Shown in pieces: positions 9,302 through 20,258 of a stretch of DNA of 64,000 bases. Under the pieces are notes generated by a model that was not told the DNA's origin, did no database searches, and saw nothing but the letters and a program-made list of their open reading frames with translations. Source of the stretch: Ascaphus truei (taxonomy: Eukaryota > Chordata > Amphibia > Anura > Ascaphidae); assembly GCA_036426205.1 (NCBI GenBank), contig WSYH01001912.1, forward strand, positions 1 through 64,000, given 5' to 3'. Each line of letters begins with the position of its first letter. Positions within the stretch are counted from its first letter, which is position 1. Made by a program: the position numbers and the translations under genes.

Positions 9302-12300
9302 ATGCCTGTTAAAAAGATTTCCAAGGAGCTCAGCATGCGAATTAAGGAGATATACACGAGCGGACAACGAATTGCTGCTATCCAACGCTGGTTAGCTACT
9401 TCTGGCCTCGTTGTGCCAGCAACCACCGTGAGCTATCATGCACACGGCAAAAACAGAGAACGCAAAAGGGCATCAAGGGTAAAAAAATGCGTAAGTATAT
9501 TTATACAACTTAAAAAAAAAAATTATATCAAAGAATGTACTGTAGATCTACAGTACTGGATCTTATATTTTTGTTTTTTCTGTAGATTTATATTACAAGA
9601 GTATATATATATTTTTTATATATATTTATATTACAACAGTATATATATTTTGTATATTTATATTTATATTACAACAGTATATATTTTGTATATTTATATT
9701 TATACTGTATTACAACAGTATATATTTTTTATATTTATATTTAGATTACAACAGTATATATATTTTTTATAGTTATATTTATAGAACAACAGTATATATT
9801 TTGTATATTTATATTACAACACTACTGTATATATATTTTTTATATTTATATTTATATTACAACAGTATATATATTTTGTATCTTTATATTTATACTGTAT
9901 TACAACAGTATATATATTTGTTATATTTATATTTAGATTACAAAAGTATATATTTTTTATATTTATATTACAACAGTATATATATTTTGTATATTTTGTA
10001 TATTTATATTACAACAGTACTGTATATATAATAGATAATATATATATTAATAGAACAATATGCAAAGGCTTTTGATACGGTTTCACACAAGAGGTTTGTG
10101 TACAAAATAATGAAAGTTGGACTCAGTAATAATATATGCACCTGGATTGAAAACTGGTTAAAGGACAGACAACAGAGGGTTGTCATTAATGGAACTTTTA
10201 CAGGTTGGGATAAAGTCGTGAGTGGAGTACCTCAGTGATCGGTACTGGAACCCCTGCTTTTTAACTTGTTTATTAATGACCTTGTAGTTGGGATCAAGAG
10301 CAAAGTCTCCATCTTTGCTGATGATACTAAAATGTGTAAGGTAATAGAATCAAAGCAGGATGTAATTTCTCTTCAGAAGGACTTGGAGGAAGTGGAAACG
10401 TGGGCAGGTAAATGGCAGATGAGGTTTAATACAGATAAATGTAAGGTTATGCATTTGGGATGCAAGAATAAAAAGGCGACTTACAAATTAAATGGAGATA
10501 TATTGGGGGAATCCTTGATGGAGAAGGATTTAGGAGTGCTTGTAGACAGCAAACTTAGCAATAGTGCATAATGTCATGCAGTAGCTGCAAAGGCAAACAA
10601 GATCTTATCTTGCATCAAACGGGCAATGGATGGAAGGGAATTAAATATAATTATGCCCCTTTACAAAGCATTAGTAAGACCACACCTTGAATATGGAGTA
10701 CAATTTTGGGCACCAATCCTAAGAAAAGACATTATGGAACTAGAGAGAGTGCAGAGAAGAACCATCAAATTAATAAAGGGGATGGACATTCTAACTTATG
10801 AGGAGAGGCTTGTTAAATTAGATTTATTTACATTAGAAAAGAGGCGTCTAAGAGGGGATATAATAACTATGTACAAATATATTCAGGGACAATACAAGGA
10901 GCTTTCAAAAGAACTATTCATCCCATGGTTAGTGCAAAGGACTCGGGGCCATCCCTTAAGGTTGGAGGAAAGGAAATTTCACCAGCAACAAAGGAAAGGG
11001 TTCTTTACAGTAAGGGCAGTTAAAATGTGGAATTCATTACCCATGGAGACTGTGATGGCAGATACAATAGATTTGTTCAAAAAAAGGATGGACATCTTTT
11101 TAGATGGGAAAGGTATACAGGGATATACCAAAAAAGTATACATGGGAAGGATGTTGATCCAGGGATTAATCCGATTGCCAATTCTTGGAGTCAGGAAGGA
11201 ATTCATTTTTCCCCTTAATGGTTTTTTTTGTTTGCCTTCCTCTGGATCAATAAGTAAGTATAGATATAGGATAAAGTATCTGTTGTCTAAATTTAGCATA
11301 GGTTGAACTTGATGGACCTATGTCTTTTTTCAACCTCATCTACTATGTAATATATTGTATCCTGTTGATCTACTGTCTCTAATATTTATACTTACCGGAT
11401 TGTTTTTCTTTACATTGTAGGGAGACAACTCTTCTGGTGGACAAAATAAGTGAGGAGAATGTTGAGCAGAGTGCATTAAGGGTCAAAGACACTCTGCTGG
11501 AAAATCACAATCTCACTGTATCCGAGACCAGCATAAAGAAGATGAGACGCAGCATTGGATGGAAATATGGACGTGTGAGGTTACTACTGGACAGTACAGG
11601 AGGTAAAAGTGTTGTTTAGGAAACTATACTGTACCGCTAAAATGATTTATTCCTTGTCATTACAGAGCGTACCCCATGATACGGGATGTAAACAAAATAA
11701 AAAGAGTTGTCCAGGCCCAGGCATGGATCGACAGTGGAGAAACTTTCCAGGATTGCATCTTTACTGACGAGTCTTGCAAACTTTCCAGGATTGCATCTTC
11801 ACTAATCTGGAGAGATTTGCAACCTTTGCAATCCACAAAAAAGGCTGCATATCTTTGAAGCCGCGGCCAAAACACCCAATGAAGCTGCATGTGTGGGGTG
11901 CCATCTCTAGGCGTGGACCAGGATGCATTGTCATCTTTGAAGGTAAAATATATAAAATATAATGTAGCCTTATGCACTGTACTTTACTAGTGTAGCCTTA
12001 TTTTATGCATTGTACTGTACTATTGTGCAGTTTTTTGAGCACTTTTCTTTTCTTGCTATAGGAATCATGAATAAAGCTTTCTTCCAAGACAACATTGTCC
12101 CTGAGATGCAATACATCACACGCGAGTTCCAGGATGGTTACCGTTTCTATCAGGACAACGATCCGAAGCACACCGCATCAACAGCGCATATCCTTGAGTG
12201 CAGTATTAACTTGGTGAAGACGCCAGCGGAGTAAGGGCGGTAACCGTGTCTCATTTTTTCCCCACTGTTTTTACTGTGTACTGTATATCTTAAACTAATT

Positions 12301-12538
12301 GTCCTTTTTTTCCAATGACAGATCGCCAGACTTCAATCCGATCGAAATGGTCTGGCATCAGCTGAAGGACCATATCCGGAAAGTGGTGAAACCCTCCAAA
12401 AAGGACGAGTTGTTGAACGTCATAATGAGTTTTTGGAACGATGTACTCACCGTGGAACGCTGCAATAAATATATAGACCATACTGCGACTGTGTTGCCCA
12501 TTGTGATCGCGCGTAATGGGCAAGCATCAGGAAAGTAG
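9302..12538 (+). CDS. Tc1/mariner-type DDE transposase gene, five exons
   Basis: Likely exons: 9302-9490 (helix-turn-helix, 'IKEIYTSGQRIAAIQRWL'); 11421-11579 (second HTH, 'TIKKMRR'-type, ending KYGRVR); 11666-11942 (IFTDES, first catalytic Asp); 12062-12230 (YQDNDPKHT, second Asp); 12322-12538 (SPDFNPIEMVWHQLK, catalytic Glu, to the stop). Introns begin GT and end AG; the last is exact, splitting the codon before SPDFNPIE. About 32 residues lie between the second Asp and the Glu, near the DD34E class. Exon 3 holds a ~31-bp tandem duplication of 'aactttccaggattgcatctt' after TDESC that shifts the frame, and the first exon junction is out of phase, so this copy is probably inactive. Introns in a Tc1/mariner transposase are unusual. 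Confidence 0.85.
9590..10045. repeat. AT-rich tandem repeat in transposase intron 1
   Basis: At least eight imperfect copies of a 40-60 bp unit built on 'ttatattacaacagtatatatatttt'. Low complexity, no coding value, directly upstream of the CR1 insertion. Confidence 0.85.
10056..11349 (+). pseudogene. CR1-like LINE, 5'-truncated ORF2 (RT C-terminal half)
   Basis: Starts in the reverse transcriptase at 'KAFDTVSHKRF' and contains SGVPQ-SVLEPLLFNLFIND (a stop replaces the usual Gly) and the catalytic block as FADDTKM. It continues through the C-terminal extension ('TYEERLVKLDLFTLEKRRLRGD', 'RAVKMWNSLP'). Another stop breaks it near 10570. The 3' tail reads 'cttgatggacctatgtc...tttcaacctcatctactatgtaa', the form ending other copies here. 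It belongs to the CR1/L2/Rex1 group. It sits in the first intron of the transposase gene, so it inserted after the transposon. Confidence 0.85.
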
Positions 12539-13254
12539 TACTGTACTGTAGTATTGTAAGTACAGTATTATATAGGTAAGTATGGCTCAGATTTTTTCGT
12601 TCCTAATAGTCAGAGTATACAGTAGGTACAGTTTTTTCTTTACAGAGAGAGCAGCACCAGCCATCTGGTTACATAGTATTTAACAGTAGTCAGAGTATAC
12701 AGTAGTTCCAGTATAGACTAGTTTGACAGTAGTACAGTAACTGCCTACTAACTGCTCAATGTTTTTCTTTCCAGAGAAAGCAGCACCAGCGATCTACAGT
12801 AGTACTACACATCACACAATGCCATAATACAGTACGCACATAACTGCACTAATCTTTTGTTTTCTTGTCGTTTCAGGAAAAAAGGTTGGCCTGGGGGAGG
12901 TGGGGTGTTGTGTCCAGTCTAATCTGTTTGTACAGTAAAATGTACAGTATATAAACAGCAGTAATGATGTACACAAAACCTCTCCTCTCTCAATGAACTA
13001 CTGTACTGTACTGTACATTGAATAAGGAACAAGATAAAGACGGAAAAAATAATTTTACTATATATACTGTATATATATATTATACATTACAGTATATATT
13101 ATTAAATAATATTCTTATAAATGGTCATTACTCATGTTTATTCATGTTTTGCAAATGTGTTCTAAATGTTTGTCCAATTTCAATCTGCCAGAAAAACTTA
13201 ATAAAGACTGCATTATGTATTATTCATGATTATTTTTATATTTGTATTTTTGGG
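12539..13254. other. 3' region of the transposase gene
   Basis: Non-coding, dense in TACAGTA strings. Three good splice-acceptor-like sites precede related sequences ('tttctttacag|agagagcagcaccag', 'tttctttccag|agaaagcagcaccag', 'gtcgtttcag|gaaaaaagg'), so untranslated exons are possible. AATAAA at 13200-13205 is a plausible polyadenylation signal. Confidence 0.5.
13200..13205 (+). promoter_or_regulatory. Candidate polyadenylation signal of the transposase gene
   Basis: AATAAA in 'acttaataaagac', about 660 bp after the transposase stop and just before the 2.2-kb right-end repeat region. Confidence 0.45.
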
Positions 13255-15523
13255 TTCCTGATCAAATAAAATAAATATTTATTTACTGTACATTCCTGCT
13301 AATCATAATCATTGAGAACACCCCCCCCCCTCCACCCCTACAGTACTGCAATGAAAAAGAATGAATTACAAAACAACATGAGTCAGTTAATGGTTTTTTT
13401 AACTCTCAATTCTCACAATGCTGTGCAAATCAGATTTACATTTCAAAATCGAGAAGGGATTTTCCAAAGCGTTACCGTAAACAAAGCCTCAAAGGGTTGG
13501 GGGGGGGGGGTGGGGTGAGTCATGTGCAGTAATCAGCTTGCTCCCATCTCAAAGAGGATTTGACGCAGGCGCAGTGAGGCTTTGTAGTTCGGCCATGGAT
13601 GGATTAAGAGCACAATGGCAATATTCAGAAAATTAACGACTCTGTGGAGGGGGGTTGGGTGACTCATGCGCAGTAAGCAGCAAGCTCCCATCTCAAAGAG
13701 GATTAGAGTACACGCAGGCGCAATGAGGCGATTGACGCTCGGCTAGGGACGGATTAAAAACACAATGATTAACTTCAGAAAGTTAATGACTCTGTGGAGG
13801 TGTCTGTCGATAAGAGCTTGTGTGTGCGTGGGGGAGGGATGAAGGATTAGTTGTGCAGCATTTCAAATAAATTACATAGAGTAGAGTACAGTACAATAAT
13901 TTCAAAAGGCAGCTCATCATAATACTGTAATGTGATCCCTACACCCCCAAATACAGTACATAAAAAGCACACAAATCAACCATGTGCAGGCAAACGCACA
14001 GATTGAATATCGTAATATCAAGATTGTTTTTGCAGGCTTGTGGATAAAATAACAGTTAAAAAATAATAATTAAAAAAAATTTATTGGGGCACTCAAGCAA
14101 GCAGTGGTGGGTGAAGATACAGGCGCATGAGCAGGAATCAACTACAGTAGCTCCCATCCGTAAAAGGATTACACACAGGCGCATAGAGAGGTGATGCTCT
14201 GTGCAAATCAAATTCGAGAAGGGATTTTCCAAAGCGTTGCCGTAAACAAAGCCTCAAAATTCCTATCTCAAAGAGAATTACACGCAGGCGCAGTGAGGCT
14301 TTGTAGCTCGGCTATGGACGGCTTAAGAACACAATGGCAAGATTCAGAAAATTAACGACTCTGTGGAGAGGGAGGGGTTGGGTGACTCATGTGCAGTAAA
14401 CAGCTACAGTAGCTCCCATCTCAAAAATGATTACACGCAGGCGCAGTGAGGCTTTGTAGCTTGGCTATGGACGGCTTAAGAACACAATGGCAAGATTCAG
14501 AAAATTAACGACTCTGTGGAGAGGGGGGGGTTGGGTGACTCATGCGCAGTAAACAGCTACAGTAGCTCCCATCTCAAAAAGGATTACACGCAGGCACAAT
14601 GAGGCTTTGTAGCTCGGCTATGGACGGATTGATTAAGAACACAATGGTAAGATTCAGAAAATGAACGACTACGTGGAATTCCACAACCTTGAGCTAGCTT
14701 TCGTGGGGGAGGGGGCTACAGGGTACAGCTGCATGGATTTCAAAGCTAAAGACATACTTTAATTTCAAAAGGCAGTTCATCATAATAATACACCCCCAAA
14801 TACAGTACGTAAAAAGCACACAAATCAACCATGTGCAGTCAAACGCACAGGGTCGCAGTCAAAAGCTACAGCACAGATTGAATATCGTAATACAGTAAGA
14901 TGGTTTTTACAGGCTTGTGGAGAAAATAAAAATTAAAAAATTACAATAATTTTTTCTCTCCATTTTTTTGGGTCACTCAAGCAAGCAAGCAGTTGTGGGT
15001 GGGCGAAGTAACAGGCGCATGCGTAGTAATCACCTGCTGTCAAGCAGGAATGTGATTGAAACCAGACACACGTTCAAAAGAATGGTGTGGGAGAGATGTA
15101 CTGCATTGCATAGAAGATAAGAAGTTGAAATACCCTGCAGTGCAGTTAATTATCCTGAGCGAGGGGAGAGCTCTGTATATGCAGAAATGTGACACTGTTA
15201 CAGTACTGTACACGCCTATGCATTTCAACAGTTTTCAAATGAGACATACTGTACAGCAGCACAGCACTGCAAATGCATGTATACTTTAAATATGCAAATT
15301 TACAACTACTGCGCGCGCACACACAGACTGTGTACTGACGTAGGTTGAACCGCGAAGGTATTAGACTTCCAAGACAACAGCTCACAAACGCCCCCCTGAG
15401 TTTTTACACGGCATTGCAGTATTGAAGACGGCGAGAATAAAATGCTAAAATCACGAGCGATAAAATAACGCAGTTCACTCCGGGCGAAACAAACAGAAAA
15501 CCGCACCTATCCGGGATAATCTG
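13255..15523 (+). repeat. Right subterminal region of the 10-kb transposon (copy 2)
   Basis: Close direct copy of 45-2289 with only small indels. It contains the same 140-150 bp tandem units (near 13540, 13685, 14268, 14415 and 14566), G-runs followed by 'ttgggtgactcatg', and repeated GCGCAGTGAGGC boxes. It carries no gene. It ends 'ccgggataatctgtg' at the TA target site. Confidence 0.85.
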
Positions 15524-15525
15524 TG

Positions 15526-15795
15526 TATAATAAAATTAGTCCAGTAGAAAGAAGTGCAAGGACATCTGGCACAAGTTGGCAATGGACACAGGGGTAGACG
15601 CCGAGTCTCACGAAGCAGTCCTGCGTGCTGGGACCAACTGGCTCGGCAGTACTCAGATGACGCATCTGGGTTGCATCCTCTCGCAAGACCCATAGACAGT
15701 AGTCCACCGCAATCGCCGTGTCTCTACAGCTACAGCGCTACTCCGTACTACAGTGTACTTATATGCCCCCACTGTTTTGCTGTGAAATTCATATA
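15526..15795. repeat. Left inverted arm of the foldback, inner part
   Basis: 'taataaaattagtccagtagaaagaagtgcaagg...' continues the arm interrupted at 5497. It is the near-perfect reverse complement of 16385-16635. Confidence 0.85.
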
Positions 15796-16192
15796 CACTG
15801 GCGACACACTTTATTCGAGCTTGGCTAGTCCCACGAATTCGGGTATACCCGGGTGTATTGAGGTTTGTGACTGTTTTCTGCCCGAGTGCATTGAGGTATT
15901 TTCCAGGCAGGGATTTAAGCATTTTATTCCCGCTGGCTGCAATACTGCACAGTATATATATATATACTGCATTACAATTCATGAATTTATGCCATCTGGT
16001 AGACACACGAAGCATTGCAGCCTATTAAATCCTTATCATTATCATTTAACAGATTAGCCGCCCGTCAGCCAGGCATGAACCCAGGCTGGGAAGGCAAACG
16101 CAACGGGGCTTGTCAGAGGTGAGGAGCGGCGCATTCCAGGTATCTGCCAGGTACATACTGGGTATTTGCTCGAATAAAGTGTGTCGGTGCAG
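15796..16192. mobile_element. 397-bp MITE, TA target site (copy A)
   Basis: TA lies at 15794-15795 and 16193-16194. The ends are CACTGGCGACACACTTTATT and, as complement, CTGCACCGACACACTTTATT; after the first eight or so bases both read CGACACACTTTATTCGAGC. A very similar copy occurs at 19739-20134 and a half copy at 25119-25351. The right half matches the left end of the 10-kb element, so that element or a relative could mobilise it (inference). Confidence 0.9.
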
Positions 16193-16279
16193 TATAGTGT
16201 ATATTAGCAATTTACTCAATTATCAATCATTGTGGAGTGATAGCACTTAGGGCCCCCTGTAGGTGTCCCAAACTACTCC

Positions 16280-16306
16280 CTGATGAAGCACCGGAGTGTA
16301 TGGAAC
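16280..16306 (+). ncRNA. Hammerhead-like core in foldback centre
   Basis: CTGATGA (16280-16286) is followed by a short GCACC...GTGT stem II and GGAAC (16302-16306) where GAAAC is expected. The one substitution in the second core strand makes activity doubtful. Confidence 0.4.
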
Positions 16307-16719
16307 GTGTTGCGGAGTTCACTCAGTGCAAGATAGGCATTCAGTCACTAAGTTGTCCAGCTGACAGCCTCCCCACGGAGCTTTGAGCCGTTTCCATCCG
16401 GCTAACCCAGAGTGGGAGTAGCGCTGTAGCTGTAGAGACACGACGATTGCGGTGGACTATTCTCTATGGGTCTTGCGAGAGGACGTAACCCGGAAGCGTC
16501 ATCTGAGTACTGCTGAGCCAGTTGGTCCCAGCGCGCGGGACTGATTCGTGAGACTCGGCGTCTACCCCTATGTCCATTGCCAACTTGTGCCAGATGTCCT
16601 TGCACTTCTTTCTACTGGACTAATTTTATTATACATGTATGTTACTACTTGCTATTGTTTTTTATGTTTAATACATATTCTTGACCCTTGGTGCACTTCT
16701 GTGCCTTTTTTTGCATGCT

Positions 16720-19458
16720 CTCTAACCTCATATCCATCCCCTGTCACCCTCCACCCTCTCTCCCTTTCTCCTGTGTCATTTGGAACGCATGCTCCCTTTC
16801 TAACAAGTTCCTCTCTGTGCATGACTTTTTTCTCTCTCACTCTCTGCTCCTCTTTGCTATAACTGAAACTTGGCTCACTCAGTCTGAATCTGCTCTGGAA
16901 GCTGCCCTCTCTTATGGTGGCCTTTCTTTCTCCCACACTCCGCCCCTGATGGCAGGGGTGGAGGTGTGGGTCTCCTGCTCTCCTCTCTCTGCTGCTACCG
17001 TACCCTTCCTATTCCTCCCTCTCTTGCTTTTCCTTTCTTTGAGGCTCACACTGACAAGATTTTCTCTCCTCTCCCTGTCCATGTGGCGGTCATCTATTGC
17101 CCACCTACCATCTACTCATCCCCCTTCTGCCTTTCTCTCTCACTTTGAATCCTGGCTCTCTTTCTCTCCTCAAACTCCCCTGTTCTTTTCCTTGGGGACT
17201 TCAATTGCCACATTGATGACTCCTCTCTCCCTTGGGCTTCCCGCTTTCTCTCTCTAACCTCTTCTTTTGGCCTTCAACAGTGGACTGTAGCCAGCACCCA
17301 CAAGGATGACCACTAACTAGACCTGGTTGTCACTAAAAACGTTTCTCTCTCTCCGATTTCTCCATTTCCCCTTTTCCTCTCTCTGACCATCACCTCATCT
17401 CATTCTCTCTCTCCTGCTTCTCCCCCTTCTCCACCCCCATCTACACCTCACTTCTGCAGGGACCTGCGCTTTTTTAACCTACCAGCTTTTGATTCCACTT
17501 AACGCTCCTCCCTCTCCTCTCTCATCTATGCTTGAGACACTGACAACCTGGTCAGGAACTACAACTCTGCCTTATCCTCCTCTCTTGATCTACATGCCCT
17601 GCTTTCTCTCTGCCGTTCTAGCCCTTTGAACCCCAGACCCTGACTAAATTCCCACACACGAATGCTGCGCTCCTCCAATAGCTTATCTGAATGCCTCTGG
17701 AGGAAATCTCACACTCTCGCAGACTTCCTTCACTACAAATGTATTTTATCCTGTTTCAACTCTACTCTCGCTCAGGTTAAACAATCCTACAGACGAGTCA
17801 ACGAGTATTCTAAAGCTTGCCTTAAACTAGCCCGGTTACATGCTGGGTACATGCTGGGTATAACCTGGCTAGTATAAGGCAAGTTTAAGGCATTTCTGCA
17901 TTGACTAATGACCCATCAGATTAATACAGCAGGGGTCCCTGGCAGTCCCATTCAGTTTGAATGGAACTGCCAGGGACCCCCGCTGTTAATCTGATGGGCC
18001 ATTATTCAATGCAGAAATGCCTTAAACTTGCCTTAAACTAGACCCAGCATGAACCCAGCATGTACCTGGGTCTTTTTGCCGATTGCCACTGGTTTGTGTT
18101 AGAATAACTGTCGGCACTACAGTACTTTTCTTCACTAATCAACACACACAAGTCTAATCCACGCCAACTCTTCTCTGTCTTTGACTCCCTACTCAGACCA
18201 CCCTCTGCTGTCTGTTCTTCTTCCTCCATCTCACCCCAGGACTTTGCTGACTATTTCAAGGGAAAAAGTGGAATCCATACGTCAGGCCATCCCCTCTGTA
18301 TCCTCCTCCCATCCTACACCTCTTCCTAACTCTCCTCCTGCATTCCTTGACTCTTTATCTGCTGTCACGGAGGAGGATGTGTCAATGCTTATCTCCTCTT
18401 CTCCCTCTACCACATGCCCTCTTGACCCCATTCCGTCCCATCTCCTAAAACCTCATGCTCCCACTATAATCCCTACACTCACACACATTTTTAACTCCTC
18501 CCTCTACTCTGGTACCTTTCCATCCTCCTTCAAGCATGCAACTGTTATACCATTACTCAAAAACAGCAAGCTTGATCCTACCTGTGTTTCTAACTATTGA
18601 CCTGTCTCCCTCCTGCCTTTTGCCTCTAAGCTCCTTGAACATCTTGTATTCTCTTGCTTGCTCCATTTTCTCAACACCTGTTCTCTCCTAGACCCTCTAC
18701 AATCTGGCTTCCGCACTGCTCACTCCACTGAAACAGCCCTCAGTAAAATAACTAATGACTTCCATGCTGCCAAAGACAGAGGTCATTACACTCTTCTCAT
18801 ATTGCTCGAACTCTCTGCAGCATTTGAAACTGTGGACCACCCTCTTCTCCTTCACATTCTTCATACTCTTGGCATTAGTAACAAAGCTCTTTCCTGGATC
18901 TCCTCTTACCTCTCCCAGTGTACTTTCAGTGTCTCTTTTGCAAACACCTCCTCCTCCTCTATCAATCTCTCTGTTGGGGTACCCCAGGGCTCTGTCCTGG
19001 GACCCCGTCTCTTTTCTCTTTACACACTCTCTCTAGGTGACCTAATCACTTCTCTTGGGTTCAAATATCACCTCTATGCTGACGACACATAAATTTACTT
19101 TTCTAACCCTGACTTTACACCTGCGATACAGACTAAAGTTTCTGAATGTCTGTCAGCTATATCATCCTGGATGGCCCTCCGAAGACTTAAACTAATAATG
19201 GCAAAAATGAAGCTCCTCATACTCCCTCCCAACCCTGGCCCTATTTCCTCCTTCTACATTACTGTTGGAAGTACCATCATTCACCCAGTAGCCAAAGCAC
19301 GCTGCCTAGGTGTCACACTTGACTCCACTGTCACATTCTCCTCTCACATTCAAAATGTTTCTAAAACCTGTTGCTTTTTCCTCCGCAATATTACAAAGAT
19401 ACGCCCTTTCCTCTGTTGCTCAACTGCTAAAATTCTGACTCAGGCCCTATATAAATAA
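16720..19458 (+). pseudogene. L2-type LINE ORF2 (endonuclease and RT), multiply broken
   Basis: The continuation of 4900-5268. The endonuclease-type N-terminus reads WNACSLSNKFLSVHDF and FAITETWL, followed by a GDFNCHIDD-like segment. After a MITE insertion the RT follows: [43 protein letters not shown], then the catalytic block HLYADDT with a stop directly after it. The C-terminal part includes ISSWMALRRLKLIMAKMKLL, and the frame ends near 'LTQAL' at 19458. These motifs and their order are typical of L2. Many stops and frameshifts; the 3' end is missing, replaced by a foldback-terminal block. Confidence 0.85.
17813..18086. mobile_element. Palindromic MITE inside L2
   Basis: Two ~125-bp arms, outer 'acatgctgggtacatgctggg' and inner 'ggcatttctgcattga...cagggacccc', meet around 17955 with almost no loop. 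It separates the endonuclease and RT parts of the L2. No coding capacity; no clear target duplication seen, so the superfamily is open. Confidence 0.75.
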
Positions 19459-19736
19459 AGACATTCATTCAATTTACATATATTTTATATTAATCCGTGG
19501 TGCGCTTGTGTGCATTAACAAACATTCCCAGCTAGATCAAACTCCCACACCCAGTAATGCCCTGTACTTTGGGGATTATTACTTAAATACTGCAGTAAAA
19601 GTCGCTGAATTTATATCTTGGATATGTGTCACATTGAAAATTAGTATCAGCAATTATGGATCCCATTTACACACGTATTCAAAGAACCAAAGGACTGAGA
19701 TTTGTATAAGAGACTATTAATAACAGCTGTGTTTAT
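19459..19736. other. Foldback end block and unassigned sequence
   Basis: 'ttaatccgtggtgcgcttgtgtgcatt' at about 19491-19520 is the complement of the terminal block seen at 3795. The remaining 200 bp show no gene and no repeat I can name. Confidence 0.4.
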
Positions 19737-19738
19737 TA

Positions 19739-20134
19739 CACTGGCGACACACTTTATTAGAGCTCGGCTAGTCCCACGAATTCGGGTATACCCGGGTGTA
19801 TTGAGGTTTGTGACTGTTTTCTGCCCGAGTGCATTGAGTTATTTTCCGGCAGGGATTGAAGCATTTTATTCCCGCTGGCTGCAATACTGCACAGTACATA
19901 TATATATACTGCATTACAATTCATGAATTTATGCCATCTGGTAGACACGCGAAGCATTGCAGCCTATTAAATCCTAATCATTATCATTTAACAGATCAGC
20001 CGCCCATCAGCCAGGCATGAACCCAGGCTGGGAAGGCAAATGCAACGGGGCTTGTCAGAGGTGAGGAGCGGCGCATTCCAGGTATCTGCCAGGTACATAC
20101 CGGGTATTTGCTCGAATAAAGTGTGTCGGTGCAG
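19739..20134. mobile_element. 396-bp MITE, TA target site (copy B)
   Basis: TA at 19737-19738 and 20135-20136. Same termini and interior as 15796-16192, in the same orientation, with only a few differences, so both are young. Confidence 0.9.
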
Positions 20135-20258
20135 TATATACTTATTATTTTTCTATGCAAAATCACACGATTTTATCCAGTGATGCCCCAATTTTGTGCC
20201 ACTAAATGTTAGTGGCTATTTGTATATTGATAGAGATGTTTAGTTGCCACTAACTCAC

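Larger units (their letters stand above)
5498..15525 (+). mobile_element. 10-kb TA-flanked Tc1/mariner-type transposon with three genes
   Basis: The left flank 'acttacatgTA' and right flank 'TATAATAAAATTAG' rejoin to the sequence kept in the opposite foldback arm (complement of about 16615-16640), so 10,028 bp entered at a TA with TA duplication. The left end CTGCTGCGGCACATTTTATT and the next ~260 bp match the inverted right half of the 397-bp MITEs. The right end, complement CACAGATTATCCCGGATAGG, is not an inverted copy of the left, an unexplained asymmetry. Contents in order: forkhead-like ORF (+), BEN-like gene (-), multi-exon DDE transposase (+) with a CR1 LINE in its first intron, and a 2.2-kb repeat-rich right end. 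TACAGTA motifs are strikingly frequent throughout. Confidence 0.8.
5269..16719 (-). mobile_element. Foldback retroelement-like insertion with nested transposons
   Basis: The insertion has a 12-bp target duplication (CTCTAACCTCAT) in the L2 LINE. Without nested elements it is about 1 kb. A unique tail of about 120 bp (5269-5390) comes first. The left inverted arm is 5391-5497 continuing at 15526-15795. A centre with a hammerhead-like core follows at 16280-16306. The right arm is 16385-16719, the reverse complement of the left. The arms carry the GAAGCGCACCAAGGGTCAAG terminal block. The layout (arms reaching one end, one-sided tail, 12-15 bp duplication) matches 21445-22384, 44815-46695 and 59341-60627. 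Non-autonomous, possibly Penelope-related (inference). Confidence 0.75.

Noticed and set aside
45..15523. The 2.2-kb direct repeats as LTRs of a 15-kb retroelement
   Set aside because: They lack TG...CA ends and matching 4-6 bp duplications, the first is truncated and abuts gypsy sequence, and the second ends at a TA insertion site of a unit that starts at 5498.
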